This document shows positions 45,646 to 57,387 of a DNA stretch of 64,000 nt, one piece after another. This stretch comes from Lepidostoma basale (lineage: Eukaryota; Arthropoda; Insecta; Trichoptera; Lepidostomatidae), in the NCBI GenBank assembly GCA_022606425.2, contig JAHDVF020000676.1:310001-374000 (forward strand), written 5' to 3'. The translations under genes and the position numbers were made by a program. The notes below the pieces were generated by a model. The model saw only the letters and a program-made list of their open reading frames with translations. It was not told the DNA's origin and ran no database searches. The first letter of the stretch is position 1, and every line of letters begins with the position of its first letter.

Positions 45646-46012
45646 GAGACATAACAAACGAAAAACATTTAGGCGACTCATTTGGACACAAAACAATGTT
45701 ATAAAGATAAGATAAAACAACATGAAACCAAAAAAATCATACATATCAGAAGGAACCCAAATATGTCGACGTCAGTGAGGCAGTACTCTTTCCAAAATTT
45801 GTAATATTTTTTTATGAATACTGCCTCATTGACACTGAAAATGTCCAAATCCGAGACGGTTAGATTCAACGTCCGAATTGCTGTTCCTACTGGCATCACC
45901 AAAGGCAGGTTGGTTCTGCGTGACGGAGCAGAGAATAGTTGATGTCGGCGTTGTCGCAGGTAATTATCAGGAATAAAAATACCTATTTGCTCCAGAATAA
46001 AGAGGAGCATTA
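45646..46012 (-). mobile_element. Jockey-like LINE 3' end (J7)
   Basis: LEQIGIFIPDNYLRQRRHQL, RTNLPLVMPVGTAIRTLN, DIFSVNEAVFIKK, then a 3' UTR shared with J1. Confidence 0.8.
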
Positions 46013-46179
46013 TTGTACTTGTTCATTATTTTCTCTTCTTCCGCTCCTGACTTTGACCTAACTTTGCCAAAATTTATGTGGTAAGCTAAAGGTTTTCTCT
46101 GTTTTAAATTACCTTATTTTAACGTGTGTATTGGAAAACTCCAGGTGTTTATAAATAGGTGACTTCGCTCAATATTCAA

Positions 46180-46556
46180 GATCTATTGGCCCCAAACAGT
46201 GTCAAATGCCGTTCTCTGGACCATGCCAGGCGAAAAGCCAATTAAAGAACAAGTCGCTAGACGCAAATGGCAGTGGATTGGTCACACTCTGAGACGGAAC
46301 CCAGCCTGCATCATTCATTCATGTGCCCAAACCATCGCTCAGGGCGCACTAGACTGGTCCCCTATGGATGGAAAGAGGAAGCGAGGCAGACCTAGAGCCA
46401 CCTGGAGAAGAACCCTGCAGGACGAGGTTAAAGCAGCAGGCCTCACTTGGGATGATGTTAGGTATCAGGCATGCGATATAGTCTAATAGAGAAGGTTCCT
46501 TGAGACTCTATGCACCACGGAGGTGTGACAGGACAAAAAGAAGAAGAAGAATGTGT
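46180..46556 (+). mobile_element. LINE 3' end with AAG/GAA tail
   Basis: One open frame: KEQVARRKWQWIGHTLRRNP, GALDWSPMDGKRKRGRPRAT, WRRTLQDEVKAAGLTWDDV. The tail is AAAAGAAGAAGAAG. Confidence 0.85.
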
Positions 46557-46739
46557 ATTTTTTCGTTTTATTCGAGAATGGGACAAAGAGGTTAATATAA
46601 ATTAAATGTGGCCAGAGGTCCCTCTTGTTTTTCTCAAAATAAGATTTAAATTTACTCATGTATGGACGGTGAACGGGCCTAGGTATTGCACGAACGAAAC
46701 TGACGGAAGGCCGCCGCTGCGTCCTATAATGGCTTCGAT

Positions 46740-46940
46740 TAAGTAGTGCGAGTCTCTCTATTATGCAATAGATACGAAACATTCGCCATGTTTGTTCGGA
46801 GAATATATGAATTCAAAAACGGATTATGTCAAATTCACTTAAATCAAAATTCTCATTATTCCACATCAATGGAATGTCGCGTGTACCAATTGCATTCGCA
46901 TGCGATCAATTTGCCGCATCAACGAGCGTCATTAACGTAA
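46740..46940. promoter_or_regulatory. Transposon-free block, possible regulatory DNA
   Basis: Unique-looking mixed-composition DNA with GGATTATG, GCATTCGCATGCGATC and CGTCATTAACG words. Called on texture only. Confidence 0.2.
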
Positions 46941-47282
46941 ATATTCGAAGTTTTTTTTACCGTCATTGTGGTTCTTAAAACTCGTTTATTTTCATCCGCC
47001 ATTTAAATTATGTATCTATAATATAATAATTTGGTTACGTATTTTCTTTGGTGACCTTTGTAATAATTGTAGGTAGTGTTTATTATTTAACATACTTTTT
47101 TTTTCTTTTCGAGGTTTACTTGTGTTGCGTTTGTAAACGTGGTCACGTTATAATGTGTCGATATACAATGTAATATCTCAGTGAGTGATTTTCATTTCAA
47201 AATTCTCTTTATTTTTCTCGGCGATCTTCAATCGGTGTACAGTGCATTGAAATATAATAATTTACGTATAAATTATAATACG

Positions 47283-47515
47283 TATACGTATCCAATCTTA
47301 ATAGATGGCGCTAGTGTAGATTGAACTTAAAAATGTGAAGTGTTGTCCGACATTGTAGCATATACTCGTATACATCTTCCAAAAAATTGTCAGGCGTGGT
47401 AGACGTAAGAAGGGCGGAATGGGGAATGTTGTATTACATAAAGCGTGTGCTTAACCCGACCAATGACAGGTCATAAGTCCTGTAAACGCCTCGACCACCA
47501 TATTCTGTTTCGTTA
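47283..47515 (-). repeat. Dispersed repeat FB2, copy
   Basis: TAATAGATGGCGCTAGTGTA, then GGCGGAATGGGGAATGTTG, TAAGTCCTGTAAACGCCTCG and CCACCATATTCTGTTTC. Confidence 0.85.
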
Positions 47516-47969
47516 CGAGATAACGTTTAACGAAGCCCAATAACAGATTTTTTTTCTGATTTTCGCTACAGGAATCAATGATTATATAACTATTTTAATT
47601 ATCAATGATGTGGTCAGCGATATAAACAATATTAATCGTTAAGACAACAGCGCAAAATATAAATATTTATTACCACTGGTTTGGTTTGGCAATAATTTAT
47701 CCATATAAATAATATATTTGCAATCTAGTGCAATTTAAAAATCCCCACATTTTTTTAGCTGTGAACGTATAATTGGTCAGTTGCAAACGTGGTATTCTAC
47801 ACAAGTGCATAGCGCATAAAAATATTTTAAATTCAACAATGTGCACTTCGTAAAATTGGTGCGATTTTGACAGTTGAAAAAAGGTAGCAAATTTAAAATT
47901 GTAGTTCTTGTTGTACCGTTATAGTTTCAAAGTAAATGTCTCATCAATTGATTATATTTACAACATTTT

Positions 47970-48372
47970 GAATGTATACAAATACTGGATTTTACCCATT
48001 GCGGATAAATTATTCATTTTATAAGGATTAATTGTATCTCAATAGAGACGAAGATGTAAATTGTTTTCTGGGAACAGAATATGGTGGTCGAGGCGCTTAC
48101 AGGACTTATGACCTGTCATTTAATGGATGGCGCTAGTGTAGATTGAACTAAAAAATGTGAAGTGCTGCGCAGCATTCTAGCATATACCTATACATCTTCC
48201 AAAAATTTGTCAGACATGGTGGTCGCAAGAAGGTCGAAATGGGGAATGTTGTTGAACATAAAGCGATCGCTTAACCCAACCAATGACGGGAAGTCCTGTA
48301 AGCGCCTCGAATACCATATTCTGTTCCCAAAAAACAATTTACATCTTCGTCTCTATTGAGATACAATTAATG
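47970..48372. repeat. Dispersed repeat FB2, most complete copy, inverted ends
   Basis: Left (about 48025-48120) ATTGTATCTCAATAGAGACG through GCGCTTACAGGACTTATG. Right (48289-48369) is its inverse, AAGTCCTGTAAGCGCCTCG through CTCTATTGAGATACAATT. Between lie ATGGCGCTAGTGTAGATTG and ATAAAGCGATCGCTTAACC. Confidence 0.85.
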
Positions 48373-48639
48373 ATTATATTTATATATTTTTAATATATTT
48401 ATAGCACTTTGTGCCCTATTTTAGTACATAGTTTTAACTATAGGCTATAAATCCGAGTGCACGAGTTCATAAATAAATATCTAATTAATTTGTGTGTTTC
48501 AAAATAAGTAATTGATACTTTGCATGTTAGTTGAAGAACAATGGACTACCCATGAAACGGGTAATAATGTACATATTCAAAATATAAAGGTTATCAAAAT
48601 TAATGTAAAATATAGAAATAACTAAAATGTGTGCGCATC

Positions 48640-48971
48640 ATTAAAATGAGTTGTATTTTTCCATCATAGATCTGCAGCAAGATTCTGATTACAAAAGGAA
48701 TCGGTCGCCTTGAAAATTTTCCCATTTCCACGGTCCAGCCGCTACACGCTTATCTCGCGCGTTTTTTTTTATTCTCTCCCACTATTACGTATGGCCGGAG
48801 TGCAGCTCTCAAAGCGGAACTGTTTACACAGCCAAACTGTTATAAGAAGCGGGGAAGCATCGGCCCATACAAACACTAAAGACACGAATCATTGTTTGGG
48901 CTGCTCGCCGGAAAAGGAATTTATTTATGGGCCATTAATGTACCCACTTAGTGGGGCGCGAGAGATACCGC
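48640..48971. promoter_or_regulatory. Transposon-free block left of the palindrome
   Basis: Mixed composition with TTTATTTATGGGCCATTAATG-like Hox/Cad words (about 48918-48940). The unique sequence resumes at 50294, so the palindrome may have split one block. Confidence 0.25.
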
Positions 48972-50293
48972 CGCACACTGGATCCATTTGGCAAAAACAT
49001 GGACATAGGGGTCAAACTCCGAATTTCGTCCTGATTTTTTTAAATTAGGTCCTCTGTGTGATTCCAAACCACTTTTGTCTCTTACCTTTTTTTGATATAA
49101 CTGCTAATTTCCAGAAAAAAAAAATGTTTGCAAAACTGATTTTTGCAATTATTTCGGAATCAGGTGGATACGTCAAAACAAAACTTAGTAAGGATTATAT
49201 AGGTCATTATCCTCTACATTACTTGTTCCGACATCTACTTCATATCTCTGCCCGTTTAAAAGTAACAGACAATATAAATCTTAATTAATTGTTACGAGTA
49301 TAAAGTGGTTTCGGATTTTTGTTAGATTCATAAATGATCATCGCGTCCCTTTACAAAAGAATGGAGTGATTTTAGCATAATTGTGATCATTTATGCATCT
49401 AACAAGAAATCCGGAACCACTTTATACTCGTAACAATTAATTAAGATTTATAAAGTCTGCTGCTTTTAAACGGGCAGAGATATTTATTTATTAATTAAGG
49501 GTAACACACAGCGATATCAATAACAAACATATAAAAGAAAAATTTAGAATAATTAAAATAAGGCCAATTACATGCTACCACAAATATAAAATAATAGTTA
49601 ATAATTAACAAATGATAGTGTGAAACAAGATTGAAGTTAAACTAAGACAAAATAAGATATGAAGTAGATGTTGTAACAAGTAACAAGTAATGTAATTATG
49701 CTCTCTATAATCCTTACTAAGTTTGGTTTTGACGTATCCACCTGATTCCGAAATAATTACAAAAATCAGTTTTGCTCCATACAAAAAAAACAACAAATTT
49801 TTTTTCTTGGAAATTAGCAGTTATATAAAAAAAAGTTAAAATGTAAAAGTGGTTTGGAATCGACAAACGCACAGAAAATAGTGTCATGAACAAAATAATG
49901 AAAGGATCATTAAGATGGTTAGGACATATGGAAAGAATGAATGAAGAAAGAATGGTAAAAATATTATATGTTAATAATGTAAATGGAACCAGAAATAGAG
50001 GAAGACCGAGGAAAACGTGGCACGATCAAATAAATCAAATATGTCGGCCATGTGAGGAGTCAGAGCGTGCATGACACGATGTGTGAATGTTGAGGAAGCG
50101 AGAGAAATATGTCAGGAAAGAAAAGTGTGGCAGTCCATTCTTTCTGCCTACCCCTTCGGGGAGACGGCGTGATGGTTAGTTAGTTAGTAAGTTAGTGGTT
50201 TGGAATCACACAGAGGACCTAATTTTAAAAAATCGGCAAAATTCGGAGTTCGACCCCTATGTCCATGTTTTTGACAAATGGATCCAGTGTGCG
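48972..50293. repeat. Large palindrome (inverted repeat), right arm interrupted
   Basis: The left arm (48972-49340, 369 bp) matches the complement of the right arm (49384-50293) across a 43-bp spacer. The outer ends read CGCACACTGGATCCATTTG and CAAATGGATCCAGTGTGCG. The right arm is lengthened by two insertions: about 176 bp of AT-rich DNA (49483-49658) and an RTE-like LINE (49883-50192). The GTGGTTTGGAATC word is present on both sides of the LINE. Confidence 0.9.
49883..50192 (+). mobile_element. RTE-like LINE 3' end inside the palindrome
   Basis: MNKIMKGSLRWLGHMERMNE through NRGRPRKTWHDQINQ, with a short deletion near 50040. The tail is GGTTAGTTAGTTAG. Confidence 0.9.
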
Positions 50294-50400
50294 CCGGCCG
50301 GCGCTCTGTTGCCGCGCGATTGTAAGCAAATTAGCCCGCGGATGGATTTATTGATCGCTTAAAAGAATTGGCAATATGCACGACTGACAAAGTCATCTAA
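50294..50400. promoter_or_regulatory. Transposon-free block right of the palindrome
   Basis: GC-rich start (GCCGGCCGGCGCTCTGTTGC) then GATGGATTTATTGATCGC. May be the other half of the block ending at 48971. Confidence 0.25.
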
Positions 50401-50584
50401 AGACAGATTAAAATACTTAATTAAGTATTCTGATCCGTGGAAGGGATAGTTGCCAAGATTCCTTTACACTAGCACAGCGGTTCCTCCGTGGAGTCCTGGG
50501 GTTCCAAATCAATAATGGTATTTTTGTATGATTTTCACACAATGATTATAATTGATGAAAGCGAAAACGACCATTCACAATGTT

Positions 50585-51145
50585 GACGTCGAAAGAAGGG
50601 TTGGTGCGGGTAACAAAGTGAATGGAGCTTTAAAAATACTTATGGAAACAAGAATTTATCAATGAAAGCGAAAACGGCCGTTCACAGTGGAGTTCTGGTC
50701 CCAACCCTAATGTATGGAAGCAAAGCATGGAACTGGCAGAATAAGGATGAGAGCAGAAAAAATGTGGTAGAGATGAGCTCTCTAAGACGTATGTGTGGTA
50801 GAACGATATACAACAGAATCTCAAATGCTGATATAAGAAAGGAATTATGAAAGGATCGCTGCGTTGGTTCGGACATATGGAGCGCATGGATGGAAAAAGA
50901 ATGGTTAAGAAAATATACGTTAATGATGTAAATGGAGTACGGAGTCGAGGCAGACCGAGGAAAATATGACAAGACCAAATTAATCAAATTTTAAAGGTTA
51001 ATCATGTTAGAAGTCGGAAGAATCGACGTGCGTGTATGACTCGCTGTATGAATGTGGAGGAAACTAGAGAGGTGTGCCAGTAAAGAATAGTGTGGCGGTC
51101 CATTCTCTACGCCTACCCCTACGGGGAAACGGCGTGGTGGTTTGT
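50585..51145 (+). mobile_element. RTE-like LINE 3' end, TTG-tail subfamily
   Basis: Frames around KAKTAVHSGVLVPTLMYGSK, RRMCGRTIYNRISNADIRK and RGRPRKI carry several stops. The tail GGTTTGTTGTTGTTGTTG directly precedes the TA microsatellite. Confidence 0.85.
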
Positions 51146-51176
51146 TGTTGTTGTTGATTATAACTAAATAAAACTA

Positions 51177-51383
<207 letters not shown>

Positions 51384-51479
51384 TGAACATAAAACCAGGT
51401 TTTGCTTAATTTAATGCTCTGTAAAATATTATTTCAAAATGGTTCCGTCGCAAAAAAAATGAGAACTGCTGCTCTAGCG

Positions 51480-51848
51480 CATAGGTTCCTAACTGGAGTG
51501 GACCGACCCCTAGTGTGCGCTGAAGTTTTCCATGGGGGCTGTAGCGGGTCCAAGTGTAAATGGGGGGCGTTGAGGCAGTCAAGGGGGGCCGCCATGGCGT
51601 ATTAATTTCAATAAACAATACTAAAATATTTTCACGATTAAGTAAATTAATAAATTATGTAAATATAAACATTCCTGATACATTTGATTTTTTTTGAATA
51701 TCGGCTTTGTGCTTATTAAAAGTTTTAGGTAATGTATTATAGGTATAACATTGTTTAAATATTTGATTTAATTATTGTGGGAGAGGGAGCGCTGGATTTT
51801 TTTTTTTCTGTAATGAGGTCGGTGATCCCAAAAATTATGTGAACCTAT
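51480..51848 (-). mobile_element. Non-autonomous hAT-like element, copy 2
   Basis: Ends CATAGGTTCCTAACTGG and ATTATGTGAACCTAT. The interior (TTTCCATGGGGGCTGTAGCG) is the inverse of 20901-21250. Confidence 0.75.
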
Positions 51849-52662
51849 CCTTTAGCGTTTCAAACAAATGTATATACTCGTACATAATAATATGTATTCA
51901 TGTGTCCTGACATGTATAATAATAATATGAAAGTCGCTTATAAGAAGAGAATACAGGACGGATTAATATGTTGAGAACAATTATAAAAGTGACACTGAGC
52001 AGTTTTGTAACATTTTTAAGTATTAATCACACCAGAGACTTGCTTTCTTATTTTATGTCTATACAACTCCTGAACATTTTTAGCTCTTCCAACCTCCACC
52101 TTATCCTCCTAGCAGTTCCCTTTACCCTGAATATTAACCATTAAACGCTGTCTAGGCATTCCTAGAAGTCTACCTCCGGCTAGCTTTGATGTGTGTAAAC
52201 CGCCAACTCTCACGGTTCCTTGTTATAGTGGACTTCTGGGTCATTGTTTCTCTTGATTAATCCTAGACCTCCAAGTACCCGCTGCAACACAAGGTCAGGT
52301 TGCTTAGATCATTCTCAGGATCCTACTATCAAAGTGGATTAGTTGTTGCTTTAAGAGTCATTGTCCACTACTCCGAGCAATATGTCACTATTATTTGATG
52401 ATGGTGTAGTGCGAAGCTTAGTGTTTCTGGATAGGAGCCTGGTATTAAAAGCTTCTTCATTAAGACTGCTGCATCGCGATGTAAAACATATTTTGTTTAA
52501 CAATACATCGTCTTCCTATGCTTCAAATCTCTCAGAGTGTTAGTCCAGGAATGAACTATTCAGTTGAACGATCTTGGATACGACGGACAGCCGATGATGA
52601 TGGTTTATATTTAAGTATTGGGGTCATTTAAAACGAGAACTACATCTGATATCTTATTCTAC
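51849..52662. other. Unassigned DNA, possibly old LINE
   Basis: The stretch 52060-52330 has the look of antisense LINE coding, but I could not match it to a lineage. Confidence 0.35.
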
Positions 52663-52905
52663 GTCAGTCTTTTTTTCTCCACTGCTGGGGGATATATACT
52701 CCTTCCATTTTTATCCACTCGTCTCCGTCTTGTCTCTTCCACATCCAGACCGTTCCAGCTATTCGGGCAATATCGTCAGTCCATCTTTTATGTGGCCTTC
52801 CGATACTCCTTTTCTTTGTCTAAGGCCTCCATTGAAGTATTCTGGATGGTCCATCTGGTATTGTCCTGTCTGGCTATAAGTCTGATTTGTATGATATAAG
52901 TATAC
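52663..52905 (-). mobile_element. LINE 3' end
   Basis: The minus strand gives KRSIGRPHKRWTDDIARIAG, then a W-RQD-DEW...EGVYIPQQW end. Same lineage as 5997-6128. Confidence 0.75.
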
Positions 52906-53224
52906 ATATGATATGTTCGATCAATATTTCTATTCAATAGAATGGGTTACCCCAGTTAGGAGGTATGAAAACCACATATTTATTGGCAATCAAATTTCAT
53001 TGCATCCCATCGCTGTGCCAGACATAATACCCATTGCCAATAAAATATGAAATATTGAAAATTCACAGAATATCGAAATAGTCGACAAACTGAAGGTTTA
53101 CTAATGAAAATTGATATACTATTGTAGTATAACAATTCAAAGTTAAAATTATTTGAAAAACTAGCGAATTTAACTAAATCTATAGAACGAAGCGACGAAG
53201 GAAACCAACCGAAGATGCGCTGTT
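52906..53224. other. Unassigned AT-rich DNA
   Basis: No gene or element recognised. Confidence 0.5.
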
Positions 53225-53432
53225 TCAAAGCATTGAATGTCGAAAGAAAAATATGGCACGATCGTATCAATAAAATTCTAAAAGCAGATGTTACGAGTCA
53301 GAAATATTTATGTGCGTGCATGGCACGTTGTGTGATTGCTTGAATGACGGATTCTTGAGAAGTATGTCGGGACAAAATAGTGTGGCGGTCCATCCTCTAT
53401 GCCTGGAAACGGCGTGATGGTTAGTTAGTTAG
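53225..53432 (+). mobile_element. RTE-like LINE 3' end, decayed
   Basis: ATATGGCACGATCGTATCAA, then GTGGCGGTCCATCCTCTATG, and a GGTTAGTTAGTTAG tail. Confidence 0.75.
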
Positions 53433-53654
53433 TATTGAATACATATTATTGAAAACAAATGCCGTAAATCGAAGCGAGGATAGAACGGATGTTGATTGTA
53501 ATCCATTATAATACTCGTATTTATCGCGAAAGTAATATTCCTTGTTTAAGAGCATAAGTTTACATAATAAATCATGTTTTTTCATAACTTTTACTTTCTT
53601 CAGTAATGAGAAATTTACCAGAGGAAATGTTTTATGTTTTAATATATACAGATA

Positions 53655-53930
53655 CTCTTCTTCTTCTCCAATCTCAATCTAATGATTGGTCTGCAGCAAG
53701 GCGACGCAACTTCTCTTCCACTCCGCTCGGCCCTCGGCAACTCTCTTTAACTCCGCATAAGAGGTGCACCCCATATCTCGGCAAATCTGGTCTAGGTACT
53801 CTTGGCGACGTTGTCCTTTGCCAATCGATCCCTCAACCATTCCCTCCAACACATTATGCAGGAAACATTCGTGTCGCAACACACGGCCAATCCATCTTGC
53901 ACGCCTCTCCGCTATGGTGTTCAACGCGTG
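53655..53930 (-). mobile_element. LINE 3' end
   Basis: An antisense frame of 81 codons: ERRARWIGRVLRHECFLHNV, LEGMVEGSIGKGQRRQEYL, SYAELKRVAEGRAEWKRS, LLQTNH. Inverse relative of 25855-26097. Confidence 0.8.
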
Positions 53931-54032
53931 TCTACTCTCTTCAAATGTCTACACTTCATGAATATTATATATCGCTATCAAATTTTTAAGTTCATAATAA
54001 AATTCTAGTGCCGATGCTTATATGTTATATAC

Positions 54033-54215
54033 ACCGTGACAAGCACGCTCGTCGATTGTTCCAACTTCAAAAATGACCGATTTTTAGTAATTGATTAATT
54101 TGGTCATCCCATGCTTTCTTTGGCCTTGATTTTCCATTCACACTCCTTGTATATATCTTTTTAATCATTCTTCCATCGTCCATTCGGTCCATATATCCAA
54201 ACCATTGCTGCATGA
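54033..54215 (-). mobile_element. RTE-like LINE scrap, second subfamily
   Basis: CAAGCACGCTCGTCGATTG, then TTAATTTGGTCATCCCATGC and TCCATTCGGTCCATATATCC. Confidence 0.7.
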
Positions 54216-54695
54216 ACAATGATGTAAAATTCTAGTCAAATATTTTGTAAATCGCATTTTTTGCTGTTTTTGTGTTGGCGTACTATGATATAACCAAACT
54301 AATCTTACAACATTTTTTTTTGGAAAGCAATTTGTGTGTCGAAACCAGTATTATAATTTTGTAAAAAAAAATAGTGATGATGTTATAAATGATGAATTTT
54401 GATTAATAGGGGTTTACACCTTTACCATTGGGAGAAAGATATAGTTTTCTTTCGATGATTAAGATGTAAAATCTTCGAAACACGCCGAGAAAAATAAACT
54501 CAAAAGTGAAAAATATAGTGTTCCACAGTATAATACAAGTTTATCAAAAAATAATATGAGAAGATTTTTTGCTTGAGAGTGAGTATCTAACTCCGATATA
54601 AGTTAGAATGTAGGGCATGAGAAAGTATTAAAAAATGACATTTAGATTATTTGCACAGGTGAAAGAACTAATAAAGACAGATTTTGTTAATGGTT
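54216..54695. other. Unassigned AT-rich DNA
   Basis: No gene or element recognised. Confidence 0.5.
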
Positions 54696-54950
54696 TAGGG
54701 GCAGTCATAGGTATGAAAAAAACAATAAAAGTATTTTAAATTTTAAAAAAAGGCAGTTATTTATTTTATAAAACCAACAATATAAAATTATTATATTATG
54801 TTTTAACTTGATTTGACTCAAATTTAAATATATATATATATTATATACGAAGTTATAATTTATATATTTTATCAAATTTGAGGACATATCGCCTTATTTG
54901 TTGGACCTTATTCCATAAGTGTTGCTTTGCGGTGGCCATTATAACTTCTC
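54696..54950. repeat. Single arm of the foldback element of 612-1259
   Basis: TAGGGGCAGTCATAGGTATG, then AAAACCAACAA, then GTTGCTTTGCGGTGGCCATT and ATAACTTCT. It is cut by the RTE-like copy at 54952. Confidence 0.85.
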
Positions 54951-54951
54951 A

Positions 54952-55368
54952 ATATTTGATTTTAATTGATCGTGCCACGTTTTCCTCGGCCTTCCTCTAT
55001 TTCTAGTTCCATTTACATCGTTAACATATACTTTTTTACCATTCTTTCTTCATTCGTTCTTTCCGTATGCCCAAATCATCTTACAATATTTTGTTCATAA
55101 CATCATCATTCGCCCCGCTTTCTTTTCTTATATTTTCATTCGAAACTCTATCATACACAGAGTATCCATACATTCGTCTAAGAGATCTCATTTCTACTGC
55201 ATTTATTCCACTTTCATCCTTCTTTTGCCAGTTCCATGCTTCGTTTCCATACATAAGGGTAGGTACAAGAACACCAGAAAAGAAAAGTATTTAAGATTAA
55301 AAGAGTATCTCCAGTTAATCCTCTGTGCTTACCCCTGCGGAAATATTGTGTGGTTAGTTAGTTAGATT
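54952..55368 (+). mobile_element. RTE-like LINE with inverted 5' part
   Basis: 54952-55275 is antisense of the thumb/C-terminal region. 55276-55368 is the last part in sense orientation, ending TGTGTGGTTAGTTAGTTAG. Together they look like one insertion whose 5' part was inverted (twin priming). Confidence 0.65.
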
Positions 55369-55799
55369 GACTCATACATACACATTTTCTCTAGTGGCTA
55401 TTGGAACGTTTTATTAGGTTCTGATACGAATAACGAAGATCTAATCAAAAATCTAATTTGCGCGGTACGTAACGAAGTTTGCACTTCGCCTCGATGTCTA
55501 ATATTTATCCCCTACATCTATGTATACCCACTTATCATCATCTAACCTCTCACACATCTATCGTGGCAAAAACTAAAATTACGGTCAGCATCGACACGCG
55601 CTTCGCACCTCATAGCAGAGCGCAAGACAAATATCAAAGTTCTCAATAAATAGGCAAAAATAAATATCTGTCATAAATAAAAGATTTTTTCCACTAGAAT
55701 TTAGATTACCAAATTTATAATATGATATTTTTATTACGCTGTAAGTGATTTACGTTGTAAATAATATTCGATGTTAACAATTCAAATGTTAATTAATAA
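55369..55799. other. Unassigned DNA
   Basis: No gene or element recognised. Confidence 0.5.
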
Positions 55800-56035
55800 G
55801 AATGAAAACGTCTGTTTTCTAAAAGTTTTATTATATTTATGCCAATGACATGTTAAGTCTGTGTAAGGCAGCATTCGCATTGTAAAATGTCTGACTAAGG
55901 CATTATCAAATATGAAATGTCGCCTGTCTAAGGCATTTGATAATGTCTTAGACAGGCGAAACGTGTCATTCCCATAACATATAATAAAACTTCTAGAAAA
56001 CAGACGTTTTCACTTGTATTAATTATATAATATGG
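55800..56035. repeat. Dispersed inverted repeat FB3, both arms
   Basis: AATGAAAACGTCTGTTTTCT and TATGCCAATGACATGTTAAG at the left are mirrored by CGAAACGTGTCATTCCCATA and GAAAACAGACGTTTTCACTT at the right. GACAGGCG/CGCCTGTC words are inverted in the middle. Confidence 0.8.
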
Positions 56036-56099
56036 AGTTTTACGAGTAAGATTAAGCGTGTTATTTTATTTAGTTATTTTTTATGCGATATCATACGTC

Positions 56100-56570
56100 G
56101 ATTCTATGATAGTATTTTTATTATTCTTCTGGTGCCCTGTAAGGTTCCCCCAACGTTGTCGATCACTGCAGTGAAAGCATATCTGTCCTGCGCTGATGGG
56201 AACAAGTTTCCTCATTCCTCTACAATCCCTTATATTCTGCAGCAAGGACAACAGCCTTCTCCCAACTACTCGCCGTCCCTCTGTCTTGCCCATGATTATC
56301 AGCTGAAGGAGGTGATAATGTAGCCCCCTTAACACATGACTCAAATATAAGATCTTTCTAACCTTCACACTCGTCAACAGCTCTCTAATTGGCTTCGGTT
56401 ATCTGTAGTACGCACGCATTACTGACTCTGTTGGTCCACGGTATACGGAACATTCTGTGATATATTCACATCTCAAACGCCTCCAAACGGTTCATTACAT
56501 TCACTTTCAGAGTCCAAGTTTCACAGCCATACAGTAGAATTAAAAGTATTTTTTTATTGCCCCCCAATTA
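56100..56570 (-). mobile_element. LINE C-terminus, third lineage
   Basis: The minus strand shows a YGCETWTLKVNVMNRLEAFE-type thumb, then KILYLSHVLRGLHYHLLQLI, then MGKTEGRRVVGRRLLSLLQN and a W-containing end; frameshifted. Confidence 0.75.
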
Positions 56571-56852
56571 CTATTATTTTGTATGTATTAGTTTTGTATC
56601 CAACGGGTTTTTGAACCCAATTACTGTAAACAGTTAACATATATGCATATAATACATATTATTAAAATAAATCAATAAGTTGAAAGGAATGAACCTAAAC
56701 GATCATTAAAGGACGCATATGTCCACATTGACTGAAACCTCATTATGTATATATACATACCACGAGTCATGGCATGCTGCGCCATGACATTTGTTCTGAT
56801 ATGCGATATGCACAGTAGATCGTGTCTTCTAGCCCGAGCATACCTATCTGAC

Positions 56853-57040
56853 GACTTTCGTGGCCGAGTGATAAGTGCATTGACTGCCACCCCGAAAGTT
56901 CCGGGTTTGATTCCCGGCGAGGGTAGTGTGATTGTCACACTGTATTTGGTCTGGTGTAGGATTCACGTGACAATAAAATGGCGATAGATTAGCTACCAAT
57001 CACATGTCACGACAATCATTATGAAAGCTCTAATATCCTT
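56853..57040 (+). mobile_element. tRNA-derived SINE, copy E
   Basis: GACTTTCGTGGCCGAGTG head, B-box GGGTTTGATTCCC, body CACACTGTATTTGGTCTGG and CACATGTCACG. The 3' tail is replaced by an ATA-rich stretch (57070-57110). Confidence 0.9.
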
Positions 57041-57138
57041 TACATCGATTTGGCTTATGCTGTCATGATGTAAAGTAATGTAAATAATAATAATAAAAAT
57101 AATAATAATCTGGTGCATTGAAACCATAACACTCCGAG

Positions 57139-57387
57139 CAGTGGTGGTACTCCCATAGAACCCCAGAAGCCCAGCTTGCGTAAGAAGTTTTAAATCAAAA
57201 CCCCTAACTCTTAGTAATTATACCCCCGCATAAACCAACAACCCACCAAATCACCTTCCAACAATGTTCCCATCAGACGTAAGAGGAATAGCCACAAGAG
57301 CTGAACCTCTATAAGCCAGAAGAGATTTTGATTCAAAATTTCTTACGCAAGCCGGGCTTCTGGGCTTCTATAGGAGTATCGCCACTG
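57139..57387. mobile_element. hAT-type MITE, copy 2 (249 bp)
   Basis: CAGTGGTGGTACTCCCATAG at the left end and TATAGGAGTATCGCCACTG at the right. ACTCCGAG before it and ATTCCAAG after it match at 6 of 8 bases, in keeping with the 8-bp duplication of hAT elements. Confidence 0.85.
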
